From Flavobacteriaceae bacterium PS02338 (GTDB taxonomy: Bacteria > Bacteroidota > Bacteroidia > Sphingobacteriales > Sphingobacteriaceae), in the NCBI GenBank assembly GCA_029959615.1, contig JASCOD010000011.1:97903-161902 (forward strand): a stretch of DNA of 64,000 nucleotides, read 5' to 3'. Shown here piece after piece: positions 1 to 7,724 of this stretch (within the stretch, counting starts at the first letter, position 1; each line of letters opens with the position of its first letter). Position numbers and translations under genes: made by a program. Under the pieces are notes generated by a model. That model worked only from the letters and a program-made list of their open reading frames with translations, ran no database searches and was not told the origin of the DNA.

Positions 1-728
1 TTCGTGCACTCTTTAACCACGCCCGTAAGGCTTTCAATAAAAAAAGCCTTGGAATTATAAAAATAGAGCATTATCCCTTTGAGGAATACAATATTATAGA
101 AGCTCCCATCACCCGTAAGCGAAATACTGATGTAGATACTTTAAAATTGATAAGGGATAGCAATCCTGTAAAGGGAAGTAGGGCAGAAATGGCGAGAGAT
201 CTTTTTATGTTGTCCTTTTACATGTGTGGGATTAATGCAGTTGACCTTTATAAGTTACGCAAGTCTAACATAGTTAGGGGAAGGTTGGAATATAATAGGT
301 CGAAAACCAAAAATAAACGCAAGGATAACGCCTTTATAAGCGTAAAGATTATAAGGGAGGCAAAACCCCTTATTGAAAAATATGTACCTGAGTTGTCTAT
401 TAGGTACGGTACAATGAACACTCTCAATAAGGCGTTGAGTGCTGGAATGAGGGAACTCTGTAAGCTTATAGGGACCCAAGGTATAACTTTCTACTGGGCT
501 AGGCACACCGTAGGAAACTTGGCCCGTAATAAATGTCGGATGAGTAAGGATGATGTGGGACTCGCACTGAACCATGTGGATCTCGGGAGGAAAGTTACGG
601 ACATCTATGTCGACAATGATTGGAGTATAATCGATGAGGTACAGGAAAAAGTTGTGTATCTTATAAGCGATGGTAGAATAGCATCCGAAAGTAATGTTCG
701 GATTGATTATCCCAAGGAAAATAAATGA
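1..728 (+). CDS. Tyrosine recombinase, 5' end outside window
   Basis: C-terminal part of a phage-type tyrosine recombinase. The reading frame is open from base 3 with no start codon that fits the family, so the gene begins left of the window; the visible protein is about 241 residues. It aligns by eye along its whole length with the complete recombinase that follows (shared LFMLSFY block, SKTK block, ARH block, SKDDV block). The catalytic core has the ARH arginine, a later LNH histidine and an IYVDND segment with the presumed nucleophile tyrosine. Where the second gene has FYLRGMN, this one has FYMCGIN, so the usual first catalytic arginine is replaced by cysteine. It may therefore be inactive or act only together with its neighbour. 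The tandem arrangement is typical of Bacteroidetes integrative elements. The family call is firm; activity is uncertain. Confidence 0.85.
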   Translation, partial: RALFNHARKAFNKKSLGIIKIEHYPFEEYNIIEAPITRKRNTDVDTLKLIRDSNPVKGSRAEMARDLFMLSFYMCGINAVDLYKLRKSNIVRGRLEYNRSKTKNKRKDNAFISVKIIREAKPLIEKYVPELSIRYGTMNTLNKALSAGMRELCKLIGTQGITFYWARHTVGNLARNKCRMSKDDVGLALNHVDLGRKVTDIYVDNDWSIIDEVQEKVVYLISDGRIASESNVRIDYPKENK

Positions 729-818
729 GCCACTTAGATGGTTTCAAATTAGCAACATTCATTTTTAACCGCTGGAAAATGGTAGTACACAACTTTTTTT
801 TAGCACAAATTATTATGT

Positions 819-2132
819 ATGGCAACAGTTAAGGCAGTGGTACTTCCCCACTCTAAAAAGAAGGATGGTAGTTTCAATGTTAAGATAAGGGTTACTCTTA
901 ATAGGAAATCATCATATATCCGAACACAACATTTTCTGGAGCAGTCCCAGATCAATAAAGATGGTACGGTAAAGGACGAATTCCTGCTTTCCATAATTTC
1001 ACCAGTTATTTTAGAGTATAGAAAGAAGATCTCTGGCCTAGGGGAAAAACTGAGATTTTATGACGCCAAGTCCCTAGCTGATTATCTCTCTAAGCCCGAG
1101 AGTACAGAAATAAATATCATTGAATTTGGACTAAAAAGGATAGGGTATCTAGAGGAAGCTGGCCGGATGGGAAGCCGAAATGACATGAAGAAGGTGGTGA
1201 ATAGTCTAAGGGATTATTTCAAAAGTGATTTTGTAGCCATAACGGAAATCAACGTAAACATGCTTTACGAATATGAACTCTTTCTCAGGTCGAGGAGGAC
1301 AATGACAAGGCCTAACCAATTTGGCGATATGGTTGAAATAAAATCAAAAGGTTTGTCGGATATGGGACTTTATAACCATATGCGGGATCTCAGGATATTA
1401 TTTAATGATGCTGTTGAATATTATAATGACAATAAACTTGGCGAAGTAGTCATCAAGCATAAACCATTTCAGAACTATAAGGTCGTTGCGCCACTACCAA
1501 AAAATAAACCTAAGCTTACTATCAATGATCTGAGGAGGATCAGGGGGCTTTCGGTAGAGAGTGGTTCAAGGGCGGAACAGGCAAAGGAACTATTTATGTT
1601 GAGTTTCTATCTCCGTGGAATGAATCCGGTTGATCTATTCAAGTTGGATAGAACCAATCTTTCCGAAAGTACGGGAAGATTAGATTATTACAGGTCTAAA
1701 ACAAAAGGTAGACGTAGGGATGGTGCCTTCATTAGTCTTTTAATACCAGAAGTAGCTACGGCTCTCTTCGGCAAGTACATTGGGAAATTGGGGGCCAGAT
1801 ATTCATCTTCCGATAACTTCAATCGTGCACTTAGCTTTGGTATGCGTGAGATAGGGGATGAGCTAAAAATGGAAAATCTCCAGTTCTATGATGCCAGGCA
1901 TGCCTTCGCCGATATTGCCCGAAACGAGTGTGGTTTCAGTAAGGACGATGTGGCCATGGCCCTGAACGTAAAGGATAGTAGTAGTCCAGCGGCCGATATC
2001 TACCTGAGAAAGGATTGGAGCAGGATAGATAGGTTACAACGAACCGTCATCGAGCTCTTGGAGGAAAAAAATGTCCAAGGTTTTTGCAATGAGATATGTT
2101 TTTCTTTAACAAGCACCGGATCTAACAGATAA
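819..2132 (+). CDS. Tyrosine recombinase (integrase), full length
   Basis: Complete 437-residue tyrosine recombinase with an N-terminal arm-type DNA-binding region, a SAM-like core-binding domain (about residues 95-215) and a C-terminal catalytic domain (about 225-420). Visible catalytic features are the arginine in FYLRGMN, the arginine-histidine pair in DARHA and the tyrosine in IYLRKDW. The histidine usually found before the tyrosine (LGH-type) is replaced by LNVKD, which is unusual. It lies 90 bp behind the truncated paralogue on the same strand and ends about 110 bp before the tRNA-like fragment. That is where an integrase sits when its element has inserted into a tRNA 3' end. It probably catalyses integration or excision of the neighbouring element. 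The start ATG at 819 gives the family's usual N-terminus. Confidence 0.9.
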   Translation: MATVKAVVLPHSKKKDGSFNVKIRVTLNRKSSYIRTQHFLEQSQINKDGTVKDEFLLSIISPVILEYRKKISGLGEKLRFYDAKSLADYLSKPESTEINIIEFGLKRIGYLEEAGRMGSRNDMKKVVNSLRDYFKSDFVAITEINVNMLYEYELFLRSRRTMTRPNQFGDMVEIKSKGLSDMGLYNHMRDLRILFNDAVEYYNDNKLGEVVIKHKPFQNYKVVAPLPKNKPKLTINDLRRIRGLSVESGSRAEQAKELFMLSFYLRGMNPVDLFKLDRTNLSESTGRLDYYRSKTKGRRRDGAFISLLIPEVATALFGKYIGKLGARYSSSDNFNRALSFGMREIGDELKMENLQFYDARHAFADIARNECGFSKDDVAMALNVKDSSSPAADIYLRKDWSRIDRLQRTVIELLEEKNVQGFCNEICFSLTSTGSNR

Positions 2133-3822
2133 TAGTTATCTTTATACCTCGCATGTACACGTAGCGGATTTGTCTACGTATCTTTTTTTGTCTGATCAGG
2201 CAAAAAAATTCAACAATAAAAATTCGTAGGAGAGATGATGGTAGAGCAAAGAACGAAAATCCTTGTGTCGCTGGTTCGATCCCGGCAGGCACCACCATAC
2301 GGGGTAATTGAAATTTAGTTTCTTTTACCCCGTTTTTTTTACCTTCTAAATATCTGTTTATCAAGTATATATCTTCATAGGTTTCGCCCAATTTTGCGGT
2401 TCGAGCTTTTAGAGTTTCAAAAGTGAATTTTTGGGGGTACATCGAACCAATCAACTTTCTTTGTTCGGAAACATTTGATTTACAGAATATTGTGTTTAGT
2501 TTGGTTAAACTCACGATTGCGTCGTCCAATAACACTTCCACCGAATTATAATCGATATAGACAGCATTTCTCAATGTTTCTAACTTAGCTTCCAAGACAA
2601 GAATTTTCTGTTCGGACTCAGATTTGATTGCCTTAAAATCTATGCCGTCAATATCACCTATCAGCAATAGTTCCCGCGCTTTGGTAATCCTATTATTTTC
2701 ACCTGTAATCTGTTTGATATAATTATTCCTGTCCTGTCCGGTATCGCCAGCAAGGTCGAAGTATTTATCCTTAATCACTTCCTTGAAAAGCTCAGCATAA
2801 TCTGGATTGACAACATAACTGGTAAGTTCCTTAATGAAAGAGGTATTAACTTCATCAGCTTTATGCCTGCATCCACATTTTGAACTGCAATGGTAATAGT
2901 GGTAATGCGCATTCCGACCCTTTGACGCGCTTCCACATAAGGTTCGGGTACATCTTGAGCAGTCAATAAATCCTCTTAATGGTAATTTATCGGGGGCAAC
3001 AACTTTTGCTTTAATTGATTTAGTCCGTCCTTCGAGTATATCCTGCACCTCATAGAAAAGGGTTTCTGAAATAATAGGCTCATGTGTAGCTTTTACAAAA
3101 TACTTTTCTTCTTCTTTGAACTTGGGAATGATAAGTATGCCGCAATACACAGGATTCCTAATAACCTCAAAAAATCTGTTCAGTGAGCACCCAAGTCCAG
3201 CTTCCTTTGCCTGATGATAAATTTGTGATACGGAATACTTGCCTTTTGCAAGCTCTGTAAAGGCCAATTTCAAAATGGATGCTTCGGGCTCTTTGGGCGC
3301 TATATATTTAGTGCCGTTTTCCCTAGATTTATTCGCATATCCTATTGGTGCGGTTGCCATCCAGCGTCCTTCCTTCTTTGCCCTTCTCATACCATAGAAT
3401 ACGTTTAATGCCCTTCTGTCATTTTCGATTTCAGGGGCTGTAAGATAGATGGCTAGCATCATCTTGTTTTCTGGTACGGACATATCCAATGGCTGTTCCA
3501 TTGCCTGTGGTTCAACTCCAAAGCTTTTTAATGTTGCGATCATCTGGTAGGCATCGGGAGCATTTCGGCTAAACCTGTCCCATTTTGTAAAAAGAACGAG
3601 GTCTGGTCTATCTTTTTTGGAATTCTTTAAGCCAGCGAGATATTTTTGCCATTGTGGACGAATAAAGGTTTTCGCGGAGTGATCCTCATATATGGTCTTG
3701 CGTATGGTTATGTTGTTGATTTCGCAATATCTGCTCAATACCTCATTCTGGTTTCTTTGGGAGTAGCCTTTATCAGCCTGTTCATCTGTACTTACCCTTA
3801 TATATAAATCTGCTATCAACAT
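2122..3822 (-). CDS. Large serine recombinase (resolvase/invertase family)
   Basis: 566-residue site-specific serine recombinase. The N-terminal resolvase domain (about 1-145) starts with the classic YIRVST block; Ser11 is the expected nucleophile, and KWDRFSR supplies conserved arginines. A recombinase domain follows (about 155-260), then a zinc beta-ribbon (about 285-325, CSRC ... CSSKCGC) and a long helical region (about 370-470). The last roughly 60 residues are translated from the antisense strand of the terminator and tRNA fragment; the VPAGIEPATQGF peptide is simply the reverse translation of the tRNA 3' end. The native C-terminus was therefore probably near residue 505, or the gene normally overlaps its attachment site. 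The start overlaps the stop of the 54-residue gene upstream, implying coupled translation. Probably the integrase or excisionase of an element on its right. Confidence 0.9.
   Translation of the reverse strand: MLIADLYIRVSTDEQADKGYSQRNQNEVLSRYCEINNITIRKTIYEDHSAKTFIRPQWQKYLAGLKNSKKDRPDLVLFTKWDRFSRNAPDAYQMIATLKSFGVEPQAMEQPLDMSVPENKMMLAIYLTAPEIENDRRALNVFYGMRRAKKEGRWMATAPIGYANKSRENGTKYIAPKEPEASILKLAFTELAKGKYSVSQIYHQAKEAGLGCSLNRFFEVIRNPVYCGILIIPKFKEEEKYFVKATHEPIISETLFYEVQDILEGRTKSIKAKVVAPDKLPLRGFIDCSRCTRTLCGSASKGRNAHYHYYHCSSKCGCRHKADEVNTSFIKELTSYVVNPDYAELFKEVIKDKYFDLAGDTGQDRNNYIKQITGENNRITKARELLLIGDIDGIDFKAIKSESEQKILVLEAKLETLRNAVYIDYNSVEVLLDDAIVSLTKLNTIFCKSNVSEQRKLIGSMYPQKFTFETLKARTAKLGETYEDIYLINRYLEGKKNGVKETKFQLPRMVVPAGIEPATQGFSFFALPSSLLRIFIVEFFCLIRQKKIRRQIRYVYMRGIKITIIC
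2240..2297 (+). other. tRNA-Phe-like 3' fragment, candidate attachment site
   Basis: The 3' part of a tRNA gene: a GGTAGAGC D-arm-like stretch, a GAAAATCC anticodon-arm segment typical of tRNA-Phe, a perfect 17-nt T-arm (2270-2286, stem GCTGG/CCGGC), the 3' acceptor strand AGGCACC and an encoded ACCA end. The matching 5' acceptor strand GGTGCCT is absent and the anticodon stem is imperfect, so this is not a working tRNA. Displaced tRNA 3' ends mark one end of an element inserted in a tRNA gene. The fragment is followed by its own terminator, which suggests the tRNA's original downstream side lies to the right and the inserted element to the left. The serine recombinase frame on the other strand also runs through it, which leaves room for the opposite reading. 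Confidence 0.7.
2299..2340 (+). terminator. Intrinsic terminator of the tRNA remnant
   Basis: A perfect 9-bp inverted repeat, ACGGGGTAA (2299-2307) and TTACCCCGT (2325-2333), is followed by a run of eight T. It begins two bases after the tRNA ACCA end, exactly where a tRNA transcript would end. It lies inside the antisense reading frame of the serine recombinase. Confidence 0.8.
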
Positions 3823-3980
3823 TTTTTAAAATTATGTTCTACAATCAGTCCAGCTAGGAAATACATTGTATCAAGTATCTTGATCGCTTTTTCCTCTGAT
3901 ACTTCAACACCGTTCTTTCTCAATATCTCTACTGCCTGCTTCGGTGTGATATTTCTCTTTTCGTCCAATCTTGTTTTCAT
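3816..3980 (-). CDS. Small protein coupled to the serine recombinase
   Basis: A 54-residue frame starting MKTRLDEKRN and ending HNFKKC. Its stop codon overlaps the ATG of the serine recombinase (the bases ATGTTGA hold both signals), the usual sign of translational coupling. The sequence is predicted mostly helical: an ITPKQAVEILRKNG stretch resembles a small helix-turn-helix or regulatory helix pair, followed by a KAIKILDTMYFLAGLIVEH amphipathic helix. No family is recognised with certainty. Small proteins with this layout often precede recombinase genes in Bacteroidetes, so a role in controlling or assisting the recombinase is a reasonable inference from position. Upstream DNA (3981-4349) is very AT-rich. 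Confidence 0.7.
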   Translation of the reverse strand: MKTRLDEKRNITPKQAVEILRKNGVEVSEEKAIKILDTMYFLAGLIVEHNFKKC

Positions 3981-4349
3981 TATACTTTATTTTGGTACAA
4001 TAATTAAAAGATTGCTTTAAACGCATTGCCCCATGATGGTATATCTCAATAGAATTATACCACCTTAAATGTCAAATCCAGCTAGATTTTAAGTTATTAA
4101 TTTACTAAATTATTTAGTTCTCTGCAAGAAAATCCTAATCGATTTTTTCTATTTAGATTCTATTGATTATTGATAATAAAAAAAATTATATTTATAATTG
4201 TATATGCTTTTGGCAAGCTAGCTCTTCCGTGCAAAGATCTATTCAGCCAATTAAATGTTTAATAATGCAAACCTGCCTGCTTATTATCCAAACAAGATTA
4301 CGGATGCAATTACATAGGATAATTACGTAGGTCTAAACAGGAATGTATT
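3981..4349. other. AT-rich intergenic region between divergent genes
   Basis: About 370 bases, strongly AT-rich, separate the leftward small gene/recombinase pair from the rightward hypothetical gene. It must hold promoters for both directions. I see no convincing coding frame, tRNA or long inverted repeat. Confidence 0.5.
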
Positions 4350-5138
4350 ATGACACCTATTGAGTATCTAAAACTCCAAGCAAAAAATCTTCACAAAGAT
4401 TTCAAAATCCAAACCTCTTCTTTTGACCCAAAACTGGGACGCAAAGTGTACAACTATGAGCCAAAATATTTTTGGTTCGACATGCTGGTCGATGATTTCA
4501 AAATCGATGAAGAACACTTCAAACTCGGGAATGCACAGCACATCATTTCAAAATTATGCGGATTTACCAAATGGATCGAACTTTTGAAGGCATCTCCTGC
4601 CAGAACTGAGTTAGCGATACTTCTGTTCGATAATATGGACAGAGTGGAAGTCCGCGACTGGGAAGGATATATCTTTGGAGTAGAAAACGAAAACAAGGTC
4701 ACGATCGATGACTATTTTAGGTTGCAGATCTTTAAAGAGGTCTTTTTGGAAAGGGAACAGGAAGTCTACTACGATGATTATAGGATATCCCCTGAAGAAA
4801 GATTTGTAGCTGATGAAGATGAGCAACAAGCTCGCCCAGTAATAAGCAGTACTGGTCCGAAAATATCTTCATTGCCTTTAGAAAAAGAAGATCGTGAAGA
4901 ATTTATTAAGGCAGCAAATTGGTCATTCGAGCGTATCTTTAATCGCATCGAACCCGACCATCCCAAAGAGACCCGCAAATTATGGGATGCGGAACGTTAT
5001 ATCGACGAAGAATTATTAAAGCCCGAAATGTTGCCCATTGATCGTGACTATGCGCTTTCATTGGTTGATGCTTTTTTAGTTGGATATGTTATACAATTGG
5101 CAGCTCAAGCTGATGATGAAGCGAAGAATACTGACTAG
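4350..5138 (+). CDS. Hypothetical protein, 262 residues
   Basis: Start ATG at 4350 with a clean 262-codon frame and normal codon use. No signal peptide or membrane segment is visible. The protein is acidic and rich in aromatic residues (repeated FDP, YFWFDML, RDWEGYIFG), with a charged middle stretch (about 150-180) and a helical C-terminus. I do not recognise a family. It is a single-gene unit closed by a strong terminator immediately downstream, and lies between the recombinase and mobilization modules, so it is probably mobile-element cargo. Confidence 0.65.
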   Translation: MTPIEYLKLQAKNLHKDFKIQTSSFDPKLGRKVYNYEPKYFWFDMLVDDFKIDEEHFKLGNAQHIISKLCGFTKWIELLKASPARTELAILLFDNMDRVEVRDWEGYIFGVENENKVTIDDYFRLQIFKEVFLEREQEVYYDDYRISPEERFVADEDEQQARPVISSTGPKISSLPLEKEDREEFIKAANWSFERIFNRIEPDHPKETRKLWDAERYIDEELLKPEMLPIDRDYALSLVDAFLVGYVIQLAAQADDEAKNTD

Positions 5139-5157
5139 AAAACCCTAGTTTTTTTAG

Positions 5158-5189
5158 CTCGGCAGTTGAATTAGACTGCCGAGTTTTTT
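5158..5189 (+). terminator. Intrinsic terminator of the hypothetical gene
   Basis: Perfect 9-bp stem CTCGGCAGT (5158-5166) / ACTGCCGAG (5175-5183), 8-base loop, then six T. The opposite strand lacks a U-tract after the stem, so it serves mainly the rightward gene. Confidence 0.85.
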
Positions 5190-5191
5190 AT

Positions 5192-6826
5192 TTAAAGAAC
5201 TGGTCGGTCATCGCTGTCGGATTTCATCATTGTAAAGAAGTCAAGTGATGCGGGCATATACACTGACGAATATGTTCCTCTTGCCTCGTTATAACCAATC
5301 GGATTTTGTTCAACTAAAAATAGTAAGTTTTCCTGCAACTCTTCATGAATTAGAGATTGCAACATCAAAACAAAATTTTTAGATGTCTCATAGGCATTAC
5401 GTACTGTGTCAATATCTGGATGGTGATAGGTTTTTTTTGCAGCTTCGATAGCAGGCCTATTTGTTTCAACTGGCTGTAATGGATAATCATGGTCATAATA
5501 TATCTCCCCAAGCTTGTTATGCGTCGCATCTTCTTCATAATGTACGTACTTGTTTCGCAAGGTCATGAGCTGTTTAGTTTCTCTGTAGATATCGCTTCCC
5601 ATGTCAACATCGTCTGAAAAAATCCTAGTATAAAATCTTAAGCTCTTTATTCTTGATTGGAAGTCTTGCTTTGTGAATTTTGAAATAATGTCTGGATAAA
5701 TTCGCAACTCTGGAGTACTCCCGATGCGTATAATTAAATTAAGAAAGGACTCCACAGCAAAAGCAGCATTCAGTACCATCGATTTGGCTAATGCATGGTA
5801 TTTTATGCTATTAGCTAAAAAGACTTCAACTTTTTTGGTATAATTATTCATTTCGCTATCATTCGTTACATGTCCAGAAAACGCTTCCGGCAGAGAAAGA
5901 TCAATCTCAGATATGTCCTTCCAAAGCGTTTCTACACACTGCCGATAACTTTGGTAGTGATTAATGTAAACGGTATGACGGTCAAAATTTTTTATCATCA
6001 TATCAATTTCACTGCTATATTTATTGATATTCTGGTTAAAAAAGCTTTCTAGATTGAAGTCGCCATCGAATGAGTAGCTTGCCTCCACTACGTAAGGGGT
6101 TCTCCACACTTGTATGAAACCGATTTCGCATTCAAGTATAAAATCCCACCAAATTGGATTATCCAATGGTTTATGAAGTCTTACCGCATCAAAGAAACCA
6201 TTTGGTTTACGCGAGATCTTGCATGACAATAATGTGTAGAGTTTTAAAGCATCCACATTCAAAGGAGATATTCTTTCGGTTTTAGGCGGGGTTTGCGTTG
6301 TCATCGACTTATAGAATTTCACTACGTGTTCTCGCCAATTTACAATGTCCGTATAATCTTTAGTAGGACTTGTCTTCTTTTTATCCTTGGATTTTGCTTC
6401 CTCTTTGCGTTCGCCTCTATTTATTTTGAGATTTTGGAGTGCCATGCGTACTTCCATGAGTTCAAGGCCTACCTCTTTATGATCCTTAGAACGAGAATCA
6501 AAATAGTATGAAGCCATATAGAACATTCCATCAATTTGGGCCATCCAATTATAGACCTCCTTGTTCCCCTTTTGCTGATATTGTTCGACAAAACTAATGT
6601 TAGCCAAGTCGAAATCATGAGGCAGTATTTTGTTGCTTTCGATCACAGCGGAGATATAATCATTTATATGATGGCAACTGATCTGAAATATACATTCAGG
6701 TGAAATCTGGAACTGGTGAAGATTTCCTTTTCCGGTCTCATTTTTTTCAACATATATCCATTTGGGAGGCGTCATGATTACATATTTCCCATCAGGATCT
6801 TTAAAGAAGATATTTTTTTCTTTCAC
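5192..6826 (-). CDS. HEPN-motif protein, candidate defence gene
   Basis: 544-residue soluble protein with no signal peptide. The N-terminal half (about 1-135) has alternating strands and starts KEKNIFFKDPDGKYVIM. A lysine/glutamate-rich linker (about 138-155) follows, and the C-terminal half is helical. Near residue 424 the sequence RNKYVH gives the R-x4-H signature of HEPN ribonuclease/toxin domains, inside a helix pair of the right kind (preceded by a KQLMTLRNK helix, with an AFAVESFLNLI helix about 70 residues earlier). HEPN proteins of this size in mobile elements often act in abortive phage defence by cleaving RNA; that role here is inference. It stands alone on the minus strand between the element's recombinase and mobilization modules. 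It could instead be a non-catalytic HEPN fold. The gene call is sure; the function is tentative. Confidence 0.65.
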   Translation of the reverse strand: MKEKNIFFKDPDGKYVIMTPPKWIYVEKNETGKGNLHQFQISPECIFQISCHHINDYISAVIESNKILPHDFDLANISFVEQYQQKGNKEVYNWMAQIDGMFYMASYYFDSRSKDHKEVGLELMEVRMALQNLKINRGERKEEAKSKDKKKTSPTKDYTDIVNWREHVVKFYKSMTTQTPPKTERISPLNVDALKLYTLLSCKISRKPNGFFDAVRLHKPLDNPIWWDFILECEIGFIQVWRTPYVVEASYSFDGDFNLESFFNQNINKYSSEIDMMIKNFDRHTVYINHYQSYRQCVETLWKDISEIDLSLPEAFSGHVTNDSEMNNYTKKVEVFLANSIKYHALAKSMVLNAAFAVESFLNLIIRIGSTPELRIYPDIISKFTKQDFQSRIKSLRFYTRIFSDDVDMGSDIYRETKQLMTLRNKYVHYEEDATHNKLGEIYYDHDYPLQPVETNRPAIEAAKKTYHHPDIDTVRNAYETSKNFVLMLQSLIHEELQENLLFLVEQNPIGYNEARGTYSSVYMPASLDFFTMMKSDSDDRPVL

Positions 6827-7202
6827 TGCTTTAAATTCAAAAAGTAATAGAATTTAACTATTTCGATTGCCAAGCTAAAAAATCTTATTGGTATATCCCA
6901 ATAAGACCCATTACCTCTAGTCTTGACCTCTCAACTTTGCTGTCACTTAAATTTTTGCAATGAAAAGTACAGCCCCATTACCCAAAATTCTATTGTTTAT
7001 CCGCATTGCTTCGGCTTCCTCGCAATGTCCTTTTTCCTTAGAAAAAAAGGAGCAAGCGGAAGTTAGGCAGAGCCTTACTTTCTGTCCCCACGCTACTGCT
7101 ACAGGGTTTCAAGAATTCTCCGGGAATTCTTTGGCCTTCAGCAAAGGCATCAAACATCAAAAACAGAATTCCCTTCTGAATTCCGGCAACAAATAACCAC
7201 AC
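6827..7202. other. Mobilization leader region, candidate oriT
   Basis: 375 bases between the divergent HEPN gene and the first mobilization gene. At 6883-6906 there is a perfect 9-bp inverted repeat, TCTTATTGG / CCAATAAGA, with a 6-base loop. Further inverted repeats follow: CATTGC/GCAATG near 7000-7026 and AAGAATTC/GAATTCTT near 7110-7131. A cluster of inverted repeats immediately upstream of mobilization genes is the usual form of an origin of transfer, so the relaxase nick site probably lies here. A 78-codon frame across 6960-7196 has no family resemblance and is not called. Confidence 0.45.
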
Positions 7203-7721
7203 ATGGAACAGGAAAATGTAAACACGGTAAAATACCCCGCACAACTCGATATCAAGTTCGCAAAAGTGGCCATGTCCCTTGGACTGACCAAGCGGGAGCT
7301 CTTCGTTAAAATGGTGGAATATTTCTACCGTACCAGAAAAGATCCTACGGATATCAACGATGAACTGATGAAAAACACCTTGGCCAAAAACCATAAAGCC
7401 TATACCAGTTTCATCAAGGCTCAGGAAAACCTGTTGCTCATCCCCATGAAGGAAAGCATGGACAGGATGATCAACAACCAAAAGGAAATCGTCAAATACT
7501 TTAACGAGCAGGTCATCAATGCCAACAAGACCATCATCAAAAACCTGAATACGACCGAAAACCTAATAACTAAATCCTTGCAGGACAAAGAAAAACTAAA
7601 GGCGTTATTCCTCCAGATCCTGAACCACTATATCAAAAGCCGTGAGGAACTTGGCACTTTCAAGACAAGGGAAAAAGAGGAATTGGCAGATACCGTTCGC
7701 AACAAGATCAAAAACCTATAA
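7203..7721 (+). CDS. BfmA/BtgA-type mobilization protein
   Basis: 172-residue protein of the BfmA/BtgA mobilization family found on Bacteroidetes plasmids and mobilizable transposons. The N-terminal part (about 8-45: YPAQLDIKFAKVAMSLGLTK and following residues) resembles a ribbon-helix-helix/HTH DNA-binding module; the rest (about 55-165) is helical and probably coiled coil. Such proteins bind oriT and help the relaxase form the relaxosome. It is the first gene of a tight operon: the next start is 3 bp behind its stop, then the coupling protein. A start at 7203 matches the family's usual length. Confidence 0.75.
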   Translation: MEQENVNTVKYPAQLDIKFAKVAMSLGLTKRELFVKMVEYFYRTRKDPTDINDELMKNTLAKNHKAYTSFIKAQENLLLIPMKESMDRMINNQKEIVKYFNEQVINANKTIIKNLNTTENLITKSLQDKEKLKALFLQILNHYIKSREELGTFKTREKEELADTVRNKIKNL

Positions 7722-7724
7722 GCC

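Noticed and set aside
2240..2297. Functional tRNA-Phe
   Set aside because: The 5' acceptor strand is missing and the anticodon stem is imperfect; only the 3' part is recognisable.
6960..7196. 78-codon rightward frame before the mobilization genes
   Set aside because: It crosses the inverted-repeat region, has no recognisable family and no start context; better read as non-coding oriT/leader DNA.
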